Below, in pieces: positions 1-10,958 of a DNA stretch of 64,000 bases. Under the pieces are notes generated by a model. It searched no databases. It worked only from the letters and a program-made list of their open reading frames with translations, and had not been told where the DNA came from. Location: the NCBI GenBank assembly GCA_001632425.1, contig KV425566.1:455318-519317 (forward strand). The letters run 5' to 3'. Position 1 is the stretch's first letter, and every line of letters begins with the position of its first letter. Source of the DNA: Neolentinus lepideus HHB14362 ss-1 (lineage: Eukaryota > Basidiomycota > Agaricomycetes > Gloeophyllales > Gloeophyllaceae). A program made the translations under genes and the position numbers.

Positions 1-1012
1 ACAGAGACGGTTCGAGTTGCGTACTCAGCTGAAAGACGCACATCGCCATTTATCGCTTGACAATGGGGCTTGACATGCTTAGCAGAAACGAAGCGAATGG
101 TCTCTTGCAAAAAGACGTCTAGGACCGATCGCGGCGATAGCGCAATGGGTATCCTATGGATGCTCCGTGTGCTTCGTGTGTATGCTGAGGCCTAATGTAC
201 AGGGTAGGCATGTCATGATCAGTCTGTAGAACATGACTCATCCATTCGAGAATATGCAAACCGTGCATCAGAATTGTCATGGACTCGTCATGTTTACGTC
301 GTCGGTGTCTGACCACAAGATGGCTGGCATGAAATTCACCTCATGGTCTCCGGCTTTCAGTAGATGTTCCAAGGCCCATCGTCCCACCCGACTCGGCCTT
401 TGCAGTTCCAGCGATGTTCAACAGAGTAAGCATGATCACGTGGGCCTGGTCTACCTGATCAAGTCAGGAAACCTGGGTCGGATGTATTGCATCTCATATG
501 GATGTGTCGTCCGAGGCATACGTTCCCAACGTTCGGAGGCACACAATCAATACGCTCTTCCTTCTCAAGTTGTAGGGTGACCACAAAGCGACAATTGGAG
601 ACAGAATTCATTAACATAATATAGTTGTTTGAGGTTGACTGCAGACTACATTCGATACTTGAGCTACAGATCCGTTGGGCAAATACAGAGTAATGGAAAC
701 CAAACGTAGTTGGAAAAGATCATGAATCTGAATCTACATCGTAGAAGGAACGTCTGAGTGTTCATAAATTGATCCCGTGACAAAACGGAGGAGCAGAGGA
801 AGTATGCACATACACGAGCCAAATACACGTACATGACTTCTGTGATAACCGTAGCAGACACGGTAAGGCCGAAGATGATAATAAGGATTATCAATAAGTT
901 ACTAAGAAACGTTCACGAGAAGCCCGGATCTCGAACGTCCCGTAATAAGGATACAGCTGGATTGATCCATTATACATGGCATCGTAAGAGTGGTGTGTCG
1001 CGAGAGCCCAGC
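1..1012. other. No supported gene
   Basis: Only short unrelated open frames on both strands are present, with no recognisable domain or consistent splice structure. It may hold the 3' flank of the BTB-like gene that ends at 1013. Confidence 0.5.
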
Positions 1013-2194
1013 TCAGGTAGGTAGTTTCGTTTTTGGTGAAGAATCTGATAGACTACGAGGGGAAGGGTCGCGGCCTCTTGGGGACTCTGGTCGGATATCG
1101 TCCTCCACTTCAGTGTCTCCATCCAGATCCATCCTATCGATATCCGTCTCGGTGTCATCGTCAGACTCCAGTCTGGCCAACCAGCCGGCTAGCCATCCGC
1201 GTATACCACGAATGCCGAGATATTCGACATTCCTCGCGAGGCCGTCCCATTTGACGTCACCGCGTATAAGGCATGCCTCGATATAGTCGGTTATGCCGAA
1301 ATACATGAAATGCATTAGGAGACGGATCGACGACGGGTCGGGAACGGGCAGGTACACAATCGGATGTGTCGGAGATGACGGTAGGAGGGTCGGAAACTGG
1401 CACGAGGATAGTGGTGAATGACGGCGCTGCGAACAGGACGGTTCTTCTGATGGCAACATAGGAGTAAGGGGCGGGGGACTAGACGGTGGTGATGGTGAGG
1501 ATGATCGGGCCGTGAACGCGGGCGTGGATGAAGAACACGGCATCAGGGTAGTGTTGATCAGATCGAGGGGATTGGCACCGCTGAACAGAGAGCGAAGGAA
1601 CATTGAGTGAGCTGACAAGTAATCCATGTGTAACTGGGACGGCATGATTGAACATCAGGCTTGGAGAACTAGTTAAGGCTGGTGACATACTTTCATGACA
1701 ATACGAGGAGCGATGTTCAAATTAGGCTCGGTTACACGTCTACCCAGTCGGTCATGACCATTTGGGTTGGAATAGACGTAGCCGCTATGTATTGACGACC
1801 GAAGAGCAGTCGAGTCGAGTTTCGGTGGATCAAAGACTGGGATAACTGGATGTACACCACTCAGTCTTCATGAACGCAGCCTTTGCAGTTTAAAAACACG
1901 CTTACTCAATGTACAGTCAGTCGTTTCCATATTACCCCAGTAGCAGGGGGCCAGCCGGTGGAGTTGAGCAATAACGTATTCAAGAGGAACGTCCTCCAGG
2001 GCGGGTGGAGGGAAAGGTCGAGGAATGAACGAGGGGATCATTGGCTGCGAGAGTGGTTGTACGGGTATTGCTGGAGGTATCCCGAGACGGAGAGCAGGCT
2101 TCCGGAGCGGGCTTTTAGGATGGGATAAGACCGGCGCGGGTTGGCCTCCTTTATTGTTTTCAGACATTGTTCGATTAGATTGCTTTCGTAGCAC
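1013..2194 (-). CDS. BTB/POZ-like domain protein, conserved fungal hypothetical
   Basis: This is a three-exon gene on the minus strand. Exon 1 (from 2194, or from an internal Met at 2167) encodes a proline-rich N-terminus ending in PLEYVIAQLHRLAPCYWGN. Exon 2 (about 1861-1691) contains YVYSNPNGHDRLGRRVTEP. A clear 57-nt GT-AG intron (1690-1634) joins MK to LHMDYLSAHSMFLRSLFSG, which resembles the core of a BTB/POZ fold. A later segment, RLLMHFMYFGITDYIEACL, looks like the end of such a domain, and the C-terminus is acidic and serine-rich. The first intron is awkward: canonical GT donors put exon 2 out of frame, while a GC donor near 1898 keeps it. BTB proteins usually mediate protein-protein contacts or ubiquitin-ligase recruitment; the role here is unknown. 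The family assignment is from pattern only. Confidence 0.6.
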
Positions 2195-4746
2195 CCGAAT
2201 TGGTAGTTTAGGTCCAGCGGGAAGGCGGGATGGGGGGAAACCTGGAATCAGAGATCAGACAACTGACGGATTTAAAGCTCTGTCTCTTACGACGAAAGTG
2301 CTGCGTGAATATCGGAGGCAGCGGGGCTATACCAGGGGCTCTAGCGAGCCATGCAGCGCATTGCATAAATATTCAATAACACAGGCTGGATAACCGCGCG
2401 GCATTGAACGCTTCTTGGGGCCACTTGGAGCGGTATTGTCTCTCGGAAGACTCCCGAAGCACGGTACCCCCGCGCCCTCCTAATTCGATCTTCTTATTGT
2501 CTCGAGACCTGTGACAAATCTGCGAGCCTCGTGCTGGCGGTTTTCTGCCGACCTTCGCTTATATCCATCCTGACATCGCGACCGAGTTCAGGCGCCTGCG
2601 AGCAAGATCGTTATTGTTTTGGACTTCACGTAAAACGACTGAGAGCAGGCGGTCTGCATGGTGTGACCTGGTCACCTCCCCAAATCAGGCATCTCCTGTG
2701 GCTATCTCAGGTCCTTGGAATTTTTCTCAGGCTGCTCGCCTACCAGAAGTTAATGATTTTAACCTTGGATCAACATTTGAAGATCTATGAAATGTTAATG
2801 TCATGAGACCGCAAGCTTGATCTCTGATGTAGTTTGCATCGACTGGTCCGTCCCAACACGGGTTTATGGTCTAATTATCATCGTCCTCTTGACATTTCTC
2901 CTCACGGGAAGTATTTCTCGATAACGAATCAAGATTACGGCGTCTTCTATGGGTGCGTGTGGACACCCAGTTGTTATGAAAGGCCTACTCAGTCGGAGAG
3001 CCCTCCATGAGAAGGAAATTGGACTTCGCAAGGAAACCTTTGGCGCTATCTCGTTGTAGTCTGTCACCCGCCCGGAAACGATATAGGTCTTTCATATTTC
3101 TTGAGCCCACAAACTCACGGTGCAACCTTATACAGACTCAGCATGCTACAATCGTGACAGGTCTCCGAGATCGATATCGGGAGTATACAAACCCGCGCCT
3201 AATACCAGTCTAAGCTGAAGGAGATTTGAAAGCGACTGTAGCTGTAGCAGGATTGATCTTGGACGCGCCCATGGTCTGTTCGGTCCACCACAGTAGCAAT
3301 GTCTAAGTTTGAGTTTCGGTTTATCCCTTTGGAAGCCAGGAACGTACGGGGTATTCGCAGAGAGAATGTAGAAAACTGATCCCCGTGCCATAGCGTTACC
3401 GGTTGGTCAAAAAATCTTGAACCTTAACGGTCGGCTCCTATGGATTGTCCGACTTCATTTTCTTGTGTGTTGAGCGAATGGGAATAGTAGGTCCGCGATA
3501 AGCAGTCATCTCTGACGTCGGTGAAGAAGATAAACCAGTCCGGCGCCGGAGACTACCTAGAAAATTTGGGAGGATCCTGTGCAGATCATTGCACACTCGC
3601 ATTCCTAGTCCGTAGTCCAAATCATCGGCTGACCTATTCCCAGCATGATGAACGTGCCAGGGCGAGACCCTGGTTCGCCCTGATGGAGACAGAGACTTGG
3701 CTGAACGGAGTGGCTCGTAGACTCAAGATTAACTTCTTTGAAGCGATAGGCGTAGAGTGACCGGGAGCAGCCTAGAGGATATACTGTACATTGTATCGGA
3801 TGAGCGTCCCGAAAAACGGCGCTCGGATCACCGGCTACATTGTGGCTTAACTATGCCGAGAGTGCAATCTGCTCTAGGGGTCCAGGAACTGGCCGGGCAC
3901 CAGGAGCTACGACTAGTACTTCACTGTTCCTTGGGTCGGGGATGGCTATTGAGGAATTTGTTAATGTCGGCAGAACGCTGGAACTAGACGGGAGCGGGAT
4001 CTCACGGACTATCAGCTAGTCCCACTGCACGTCGCAATGACGTCGAAAGCTGCAGTCACACGGAGGAGCCCAGTAGAAGCAAAGATGCATTTATGAGAAT
4101 ACGCCGAGAGCTGCGGAAGAAGGAAAAGTTGCGAAAGAATAGTCGGTCTTCTTCTTGCAGGTGTATCTGGACCTTGGCTGCCGTCCGAGCCCCGTCCTAT
4201 CAAAAAAGGTATACGAAGAGTCTAAGCCTCCGCGCAGAATGTCCAGCTGGGTTTCATTTCATTTTTGTCGCTGATTGAGGAGCATCAAGTGAGTTTTTGT
4301 GTCTTTAGATACAGTATTGCGGACTTCTTCTGCTCAATTATGGGCAAGCTCTGAAGATCGAATCACAGTAGTCTATTCATACTCTACCAATCAGTGTGAG
4401 AACACTGGCCGACGAATTGTCTTCAGTATTGCTCACCCACTATTACAATCCTTCCACGAAATCTCACAGTTGCATCTGCAGCACTTTGCAAATCGAGGGG
4501 GGGCAGCAAAGCGCAAGATTAAAATAAGAAAACAATAAGACGAGGAATCAACTTGCAAGAAGCACTGTTAGTGCGATCAAAAACGTGTTCGAAGCCTGTT
4601 CAAACTAGCGGATACGGTGGCCGCGGCGTAGACAGTGAAAGGCCGTGACACTACATCTGCGTGCAGTCACAGTAAGTACGTGTCACGGTACATCCTCTCA
4701 CCTTTTGGCCGTGACTGCTTGCTGCTGTCCAACGAAGATTGTGTAG
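2195..4746. other. Long stretch without a supported gene
   Basis: About 2.5 kb lies between the BTB-like gene and DAD3. Open frames are all under 100 codons, overlap each other on both strands and show no domain. The last 200 bp presumably carry the DAD3 promoter; no clear TATA box was seen. Relic or lineage-specific sequence is possible but cannot be shown by eye. Confidence 0.5.
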
Positions 4747-5246
4747 ATGATGACTATACCAACATCCTCGGAGATATACGAAGCAAATCCATATGAAGGA
4801 CATCCCAATCTGACCCAGTTGGAAGCCGACGTCTTATGGGAATATGCCAAGTTGAATCAGAATATCAGAGATGTGAGTAGCCACCTACCAACTGTTCTCA
4901 ATACCTGGTAGCATCGCTCGAGGAGACGTTTCGTCCTGATTGGTGATGGCTGTCACTGATGAACAGGACTAACGATCATGGACAGCTGATCGTCCGTACG
5001 CGACAACTTAGCGAGGGACCCGACCAAGACCTCTTGGAGCGCTTGAGAGTGCTGGAAAGGAAGATGGGCTTGGTAATGACTCTGGTAAGTTGCCTCAGAG
5101 AAAATGGTTCGAGTATCACAATGGTGTTGACGTCCCTCGGTTCAAAGTTCAAAGTATCCGCATGGGGCGTCATCAACGAACAGACGGCGGGTGAAGAAGC
5201 ATCGGGCTCATTTACATCGAACGACGACATGACGGCACAGCCATGA
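4747..5246 (+). CDS. DAD3: DASH complex subunit Dad3
   Basis: Three exons (4747-4872, 4986-5084, 5148-5246) joined by canonical GT-AG introns give a 107-residue protein, the expected size for Dad3. Diagnostic segments are NPYEGHPNLTQLEADVLWEY near the N-terminus, TRQLSEGPDQDLLERLRVLE in the middle, and KVSAWGVINEQ after the last junction. Dad3 is a small coiled-coil subunit of the DASH/Dam1 ring, which couples kinetochores to spindle microtubules in fungi and is absent from animals. The start is one of two adjacent Met codons at 4747 and 4750. The gene converges on ARPC1 with only 102 bp between stop codons. The complete family pattern and clean splicing make this call strong. Confidence 0.93.
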
Positions 5247-5348
5247 CCAAGACTGCGACGCGGATCCCACAGTCACCATAACTTATTGTAAGACGTTATT
5301 ATTACTTGGGTGTTATCAGACATTATTCACACTGTTCGCATTCTCCTC

Positions 5349-6776
5349 TTACTGCACTCTCAGCGCTCCCATCTTCCCAGTGAGCTCGACCACGTTGTTC
5401 ACATTCCAAATCACCAGCCTGCCGTCGACACCAGTGGTACTGACCTGGGCAACTCTGTCCGCGCTCCCCGAGAATGGCCTGATGCTGGTGATGGTATTCT
5501 GATGTACAGTCAGCAGCTCTGTATCTGTCCCACCCGAGCCAGTGGCGGACGTAGGAGACCCCGAACCACGGCTGTCGGCCTGACGGAACGTATGGAAAGC
5601 AGCGCTGTTCAGTCGGCCGACTCCAGAGCCAACGCCACCGAAGCCACGGGTTCCTCCTGACGACTTGCTGGAGCTCGTGTCATCAAGCGTTCCGACAAGC
5701 TGCCATCCGCCGGCGCTTCCGGAGAAGGCTATGGGCTGACAGTCGTGACCAGCGGCGACCAGAGAGTCTTCGGCCGTCCAGGCTAACGTGACGTAGGGCA
5801 AGGAATTGAGTTTAATCGTGTAGATAGCCGGTCCGCCAGGGTAGACAATGGAAATGCTGCTGTCGTGGCCTATATTTCATTGATCAAAGTGCACATATGG
5901 AACAGCAATCTGCACACTCACTGGCAAACGCAAGGACATCTCCAGAGGGCGAGAACCCGACCGCATGGACCCAACCGCCAGAGGGACTGCTATATTCGCC
6001 GCAGACGGTGTTGAAAGGAAGCCTCTCACCCCAGACTGATGGAGGAGGCCTTGAATCCACGTCTTTGATATAAGCGGAGAAGACGCGAGCCTTCATGTCA
6101 GCGCTTCCAGCGGCCAGCAACACATTGTTGGGGTGCCAGTCCACCGACAGTACTGTCGACCTGATCGGCTTCTTGAGGTGTCGCGAGACCCACCAGTTAT
6201 TCTCCGAATCATAAGAACAAATGGCGATGGCCCTGCGTGTAGCATGAGAATTGCGTCCGGTGATATGATACTGAAGAAGAATGTTCACCTAGCACCCGTA
6301 GCAACAGCGAACTTGTCCTCGTTCGGACTCCATTTCACGAACGTCGCTGCCCTGTTAACACGCAGCAGCACGAGGGTGGGCTTCCAGACCACCTTCCCGG
6401 TCAGCGTGTCCTGACTCTCCTGCCAGACATAAGCGTTCCTGTCTTGGGACGCAGTCACGATGCGGTTGGAGTTGGGTGCCCAATCAATAGAAGTGATGAG
6501 CTTATCGTGCTGTGGGTCTTGTCAGTTGAACTGTCTGAGCATCCTTTGAGAGACACTGAACACACTTCAGAAAGAGTATCCGTAACTTCCCATTCCTTCC
6601 CCTGGCGAGAATAGATTGTAACATCGTTGGAGTTCAAGCTCACAGCGAGCACTGTGCTAGAATGAATACCGCCAATATCGCATTCAAGAATACATGCACT
6701 AACGGGAGCGGTCGCCATTGAACGCATGCGAGGTGATGGGGCTCGGGGACAGTGAATGAACCTCAGGACCAGACAT
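5349..6776 (-). CDS. ARC40: Arp2/3 complex subunit 1 (ARPC1/Arc40), WD40 protein
   Basis: A multi-exon minus-strand gene. The first exon encodes [19 protein letters not shown], then an intron leads to [20 protein letters not shown], the classical ARPC1 N-terminus. Later exons carry WD-repeat blades: [81 protein letters not shown] and [18 protein letters not shown]1 is the beta-propeller subunit of the Arp2/3 complex, which nucleates branched actin at endocytic patches. Between blades 5 and 7 is a Ser/Gly-rich stretch (roughly 5520-5680), where this subunit normally has a variable insert. The stop at 5349 lies 102 bp from that of DAD3. Confidence 0.93.
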
Positions 6777-7164
6777 GGCTGTTTGATATGGAGTAAATGC
6801 AGAGGACTAGCAGTCTACTACTGCGTGCGGTGGCGTTGCAATGAGAGATGGGTTTGAGCAAGACGCCGTGATATACAAATATTGTTACCCGACGGATCGC
6901 GGTTCCCAGGGTCCGTAGCCTGTGCAAACAAAGTCAAAATCACCTCAGTTCATATCAAACTGAGATCTAGAGTACTATGATCAACAATGTCATGGATCTA
7001 AATAAACACGTCCCTATATGACCACAAGAAATTGTATATCGCAAAAAGCGCAGTCCAAAATAAAGCACAAGAGGTCGAGAGTCAAGCCCCCTTCTAGATC
7101 GTAATCATACATATAGTACAGTTCATAATCACCGGGAGTACACTACATTCGAGCCACTGCAGGA
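6777..7164. other. Intergenic: ARPC1 promoter side and WC-2 3' side
   Basis: Both flanking genes are on the minus strand. The right part is AT-rich and probably holds the WC-2 3' end; the left part should contain the ARPC1 promoter. No discrete motif was found that I would stand by. Confidence 0.4.
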
Positions 7165-8427
7165 TTAGTACATCCCTGACGAGGTACCCGGTACCTGGGA
7201 CGCGTCCACCCCATTTTCGACCGGATCAGCGTCAAACTTACGTTGCTGCTTCGCCCAGCGCAGACCGCATGCGTTGCAGAGGGTCTTGGGACCTTGAGGA
7301 CCCTGCAGTGCAGAAGAAAGGAAGAAAGATTGTTGGCTGAGATTTTAACTAGATGGGAGAAAGAAAAGACATACCTTTCGCCATTCGGGCGAATCTGTCC
7401 GGCCACAAGTAACGCAGACGTGCTGGTCGCCAAGGTGGGTTTTCTTAAGCTGCCACGAGTGTGAGCTAGACTCAGACACCCACGAGGAAAGCCATACCCT
7501 TTTCCTCCTCGCACTGTCGTCATTGTCATCCCCCAGGGCGGCATCCAAACCACGATTACTAGCACCATAATTCGGCAGACCTCGGTACCCTATCTCGTAG
7601 CCACCTTGAAGGTTATTGCCGTCATATTGGGGGCCAGCTACTGCTTGGCGGGAGTAGTAGCCTTCAGGCGAGTTCAAAGACATAGGAATCGCGAGTGGCA
7701 CAGGATTGCTGTATCCTGGATATCCTTCAGAAGTGAGCTGAGTGCCAGCTTTTTGTGCTGCTCGCTGCTGCAGCTCGTTAAACCGTTGCTGAAGGCGCTC
7801 GTTTTCTATCTTCAACTCGAGGAAGGTGTTCAGCCTAAGCGCTAGATTAGCGAAGGGCAGAAACTGAGTACAGTATACCTACATGGCCGTATTGCGGCTT
7901 GGATACGGTCTCGCCACCGAGAAAAAACATTGACATTCCACATCATCAGCAACGAAATGAGGGTAGCCTTTCAGCTCGAACAGCACCTCCTTGGGACTTG
8001 TGCTGTAGTCACGCGTGTCTTGGGAGAACTCATGCTTGCACTTCAGCCGACAATAGCACAATAATTCATTCCTCATTCGACATGCATCATTGAATGCAGT
8101 CAAAAACTTGACCTGGTCATCGGCTGCACGATCATCTGAGCACCTCTATCCATCGGCACAGCGTTGGCCACTCTCACCATTCATAAACTCCGTGACGTCC
8201 TGATCGATGAGCTCCTCATCTCTCCAGCCAAGTAGTTCCGATACCGCGTTCCCGCAAAACCAGACCTTAGCCGTCGGCGACAGTATGAGGATAATCGCGT
8301 CCGACAATTCTGTGATGAGCAAATCCGCCCATCGTTTCCTCCTTGTGAACTCGAACACGGCTTGCTTTTGAGTGCCTGAGCTGGTCAGCGGCGCAGTTGA
8401 CGGCCCTGCAACTGCAGCGGTCGACAT
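7165..8427 (-). CDS. WC-2: White collar 2-type blue-light regulator (PAS + GATA zinc finger)
   Basis: The start at 8427 gives a short Ala/Thr-rich leader, then [20 protein letters not shown] and a PAS domain with [20 protein letters not shown]. Further exons continue the PAS fold and end in a variable linker. The C-terminus carries a GATA zinc finger of C-x2-C-x18-C-x2-C spacing: [14 protein letters not shown], intron, then [16 protein letters not shown]. The protein ends soon after, at TAA 7165-7167. That order, single PAS then C-terminal GATA finger, is the WC-2 arrangement; WC-1 would have LOV plus PAS domains. WC-2 pairs with WC-1 in the nucleus to control light-responsive genes and, in mushrooms, development. 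Several introns interrupt the PAS part. I see no lesion. Confidence 0.92.
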
Positions 8428-8870
8428 GATGGAGATGCGAAAACGAGCTTAGTCTGCAAAAAGCGCCGGACATTTCCAGCATTGTGGATCACGCGTACGG
8501 AAGCAGTACTTGTCAAAGTACAGAGTGGAGCACCAGTCATATATGGAATTAATATTGTCGCTAGCACCTGTGGCTGTGATGGTGGTTCTCCCGCCGGCAC
8601 ACGATCGAGCTCGCGCTATCATGTGACTCTTGCTCTATTCCTTGACGGTGCTTCTATGACAAACTACAGTCTACAAGAATTCATTACTTCGGAGGGTATG
8701 TTGAAGCAACCTGTACTCTACATGAAGCCCGGATAGCAGCAATATCAGTGTCCGCCCGTTCGTCCCATGCCGAGTTGCTCCCCGTTCCCAATAATTATAA
8801 GATACCTCTATGACGACGCGATTATGCAGATGTACATTGAAAATAAAGCTGGCAGGATCGATCGTTTTCT
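8428..8870. other. Intergenic: WC-2 promoter region
   Basis: This lies upstream of WC-2 and downstream of the dehydrogenase, both on the minus strand. It contains only short open frames without domains. Confidence 0.4.
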
Positions 8871-10396
8871 TTAGATGATGCAGTAGCCACCGTCAACACG
8901 GATTTCGGTTCCCGTCATGAAGCGGGACGCGTCACTAGCCAAGAATACGACAGCGCCTGCCAAGTCATTAGGTTCGCCCATCTAAGACGGACACGTCAGC
9001 AGTGGTGCAGAGGCATAGCCCGAGAATACATACGCGGCCCATTGGCGTCAGACTCTCCCAAGTTTTCTGAATAGCATGTCAATAAGGACATTGCGAACCC
9101 ACAAGCACAAGCTTACCTTGAGTTCACGATCGTGCTCGAGAATTGTTCTCGTCAGTTTAGTCAACATGTAACCCGGGCTGAAATAGAAGACGCGTGACGT
9201 CATGATCAACTCAAAAGAGGAAGCGATCTTACGGACCTTAGAACGTTAACCCGAACGCCCTTCTTAGCCCACTCAACACCGAGCGATGCAGCCATATGTT
9301 TCACGGCTGCAACAGAATTCAGCCGAATTGTAAATGTTGCATATGCCTCAGCCACATACCTGCTTTCGACGCGTTGTATGGCGTTTGTGGCTAGAGCAGC
9401 GTCAGAGACGAAGATAGCGGCGTGACGTCATGCCCATACCTGGGGAATGTTGACGATCTGCGCTCAAACCATCAGAATGGGAGGAACCCCAGAAGACTAC
9501 ATGCCAGCGACTCACGTTCGCACTCATGCTCGCAACGAGGACGATGGCGCCTCCGCCCTGGGGAATCATATTGCGCGCCGCCTCACGCGCGGTAAAGAAA
9601 GCACCGTGCACGTTGATGTCGTACAACCGCTTTATCCGATCAAAAGGGTAGCTAAATGTGCGTGACATATCAGTCAGCAGACCACATTACGGAGCAAGCA
9701 TTGTACACACTCGAAGGCAGAGTAATTCTCCACGATACCTGAGAGCAAATTGGTCATGTAATGTGACTAGCGTCGTCAAACGGCACTCACCAGCTGACGC
9801 AACGACAGAGTCTAACCGACCAAAGGTGTCCATAGTCTCGTTGAAGGCTTTGATCACAGAGCGCTCTGAAGACACGTCGCACTCGAGACCAATGATTTTG
9901 AAGTCCTCGGGCTTGGAATCGCTGTTAACTTGAAGAATTATTAGTAGCGCGCCTCATGACGAAGGCATGTGTACTGACGGCATGCAGTGGCAACCAGCTC
10001 CCGAGCAGCGTCCTCAGCTTCGGTTTGTTTCAGATCCAGGATAGCCATGTTCGTGCAACCGCTGAAAGACGGCGGTAAGCACTCAAGGTGACTCCTGCTG
10101 AGCTGGCATCACGTACGAGTTGACAAACGCCCGGCAGAACTCGTTTCCAAGACCTCTCGCACCACCAGTGATCAGACAGACCTGTCGACAAACACTAAGC
10201 AAGACGACTCCGCAGTGACTAGATAGATCTTGCTAACTTTGCCGTCCATGGAGAAATCTGGGAGCACCCTAGGTGTCTTGGTTTTGGCAGGGGCAGCATT
10301 GTGCAATGCTGGCTGCGTGGAAAAGCGTGCCCTGAGAGCATTGGATGCAGCGCGCGCACCAGGTCGGGCGACGATGGTGACGGAGCGAGCAAACAT
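8871..10396 (-). CDS. Short-chain dehydrogenase/reductase, probably mitochondrial
   Basis: The start at 10396 gives a basic, Ser/Ala/Arg-rich leader ([20 protein letters not shown]) typical of a mitochondrial targeting peptide, ending before [10 protein letters not shown]. Spliced exons then give a complete classical SDR. The Rossmann glycine motif follows as [14 protein letters not shown]. Next come a C-D-V-S-S segment for cofactor choice, DSVVASAG, the helix-4 segment [20 protein letters not shown], catalytic Ser in IVLVASMSA, Tyr-x3-Lys (YNASK), [10 protein letters not shown], and a C-terminus ending RVDGGYCII. It therefore carries out NAD(P)H-dependent oxidation or reduction of a small alcohol or ketone. 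Resemblance is to fungal sorbose/arabinitol-type and mannitol-type SDRs, but the substrate cannot be read from sequence. At least eight short introns are needed. Confidence 0.85.
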
Positions 10397-10958
10397 TGGG
10401 GACGACGTGGGGGTGATAGCGAGGTGAGAACGGTTGCGGGCGTTATTTTACTACCAAATTTAAGGTCAGTCAAGAGCTTATGAGGTCAAGTGGGGAGATC
10501 CGAAAGTCTAGGCTACTCCGGTCCGAGACACACAATCCGGGGAAAAGCCTCGGCCAATTCCCCCACTCAGCTCCTCTTTCTCGTCATAATGCCAATGGCT
10601 ATCACACTTATTTAAGCTTGGTGGACCATTCGCCGCATTCGACTCTCAACGCATAACTTGGGCGAATTTCCGCATCTATTATGTAGCATAATGGCCATAG
10701 TACAGAAACATTGGGGTGAGACAAGGGATATCATAGGGAGTCAACGAGAGTGGGTATCCAAATAATATAACTACTATACCTCCAACAAGACGGGATAAAC
10801 GAGAGACTATGCCAGCAAATGGCGAATGTAAATATGAGAGAGTGACAATAAACATAAGCACAACAGAGAAACGGGACAACGAGGAAAGGAAATGAGAAAG
10901 TGGAATGGGGCAAGTCGAGGAACACAGCATGGCGCGGAAAGGTACAGACAGGCACGGA
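10397..10958. other. Intergenic: dehydrogenase promoter and kinesin 3' flank
   Basis: Both neighbours are on the minus strand. The AT-rich half near 10,680-10,900 is probably the kinesin 3' region. Overlapping open frames on both strands show no domain. Confidence 0.4.
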
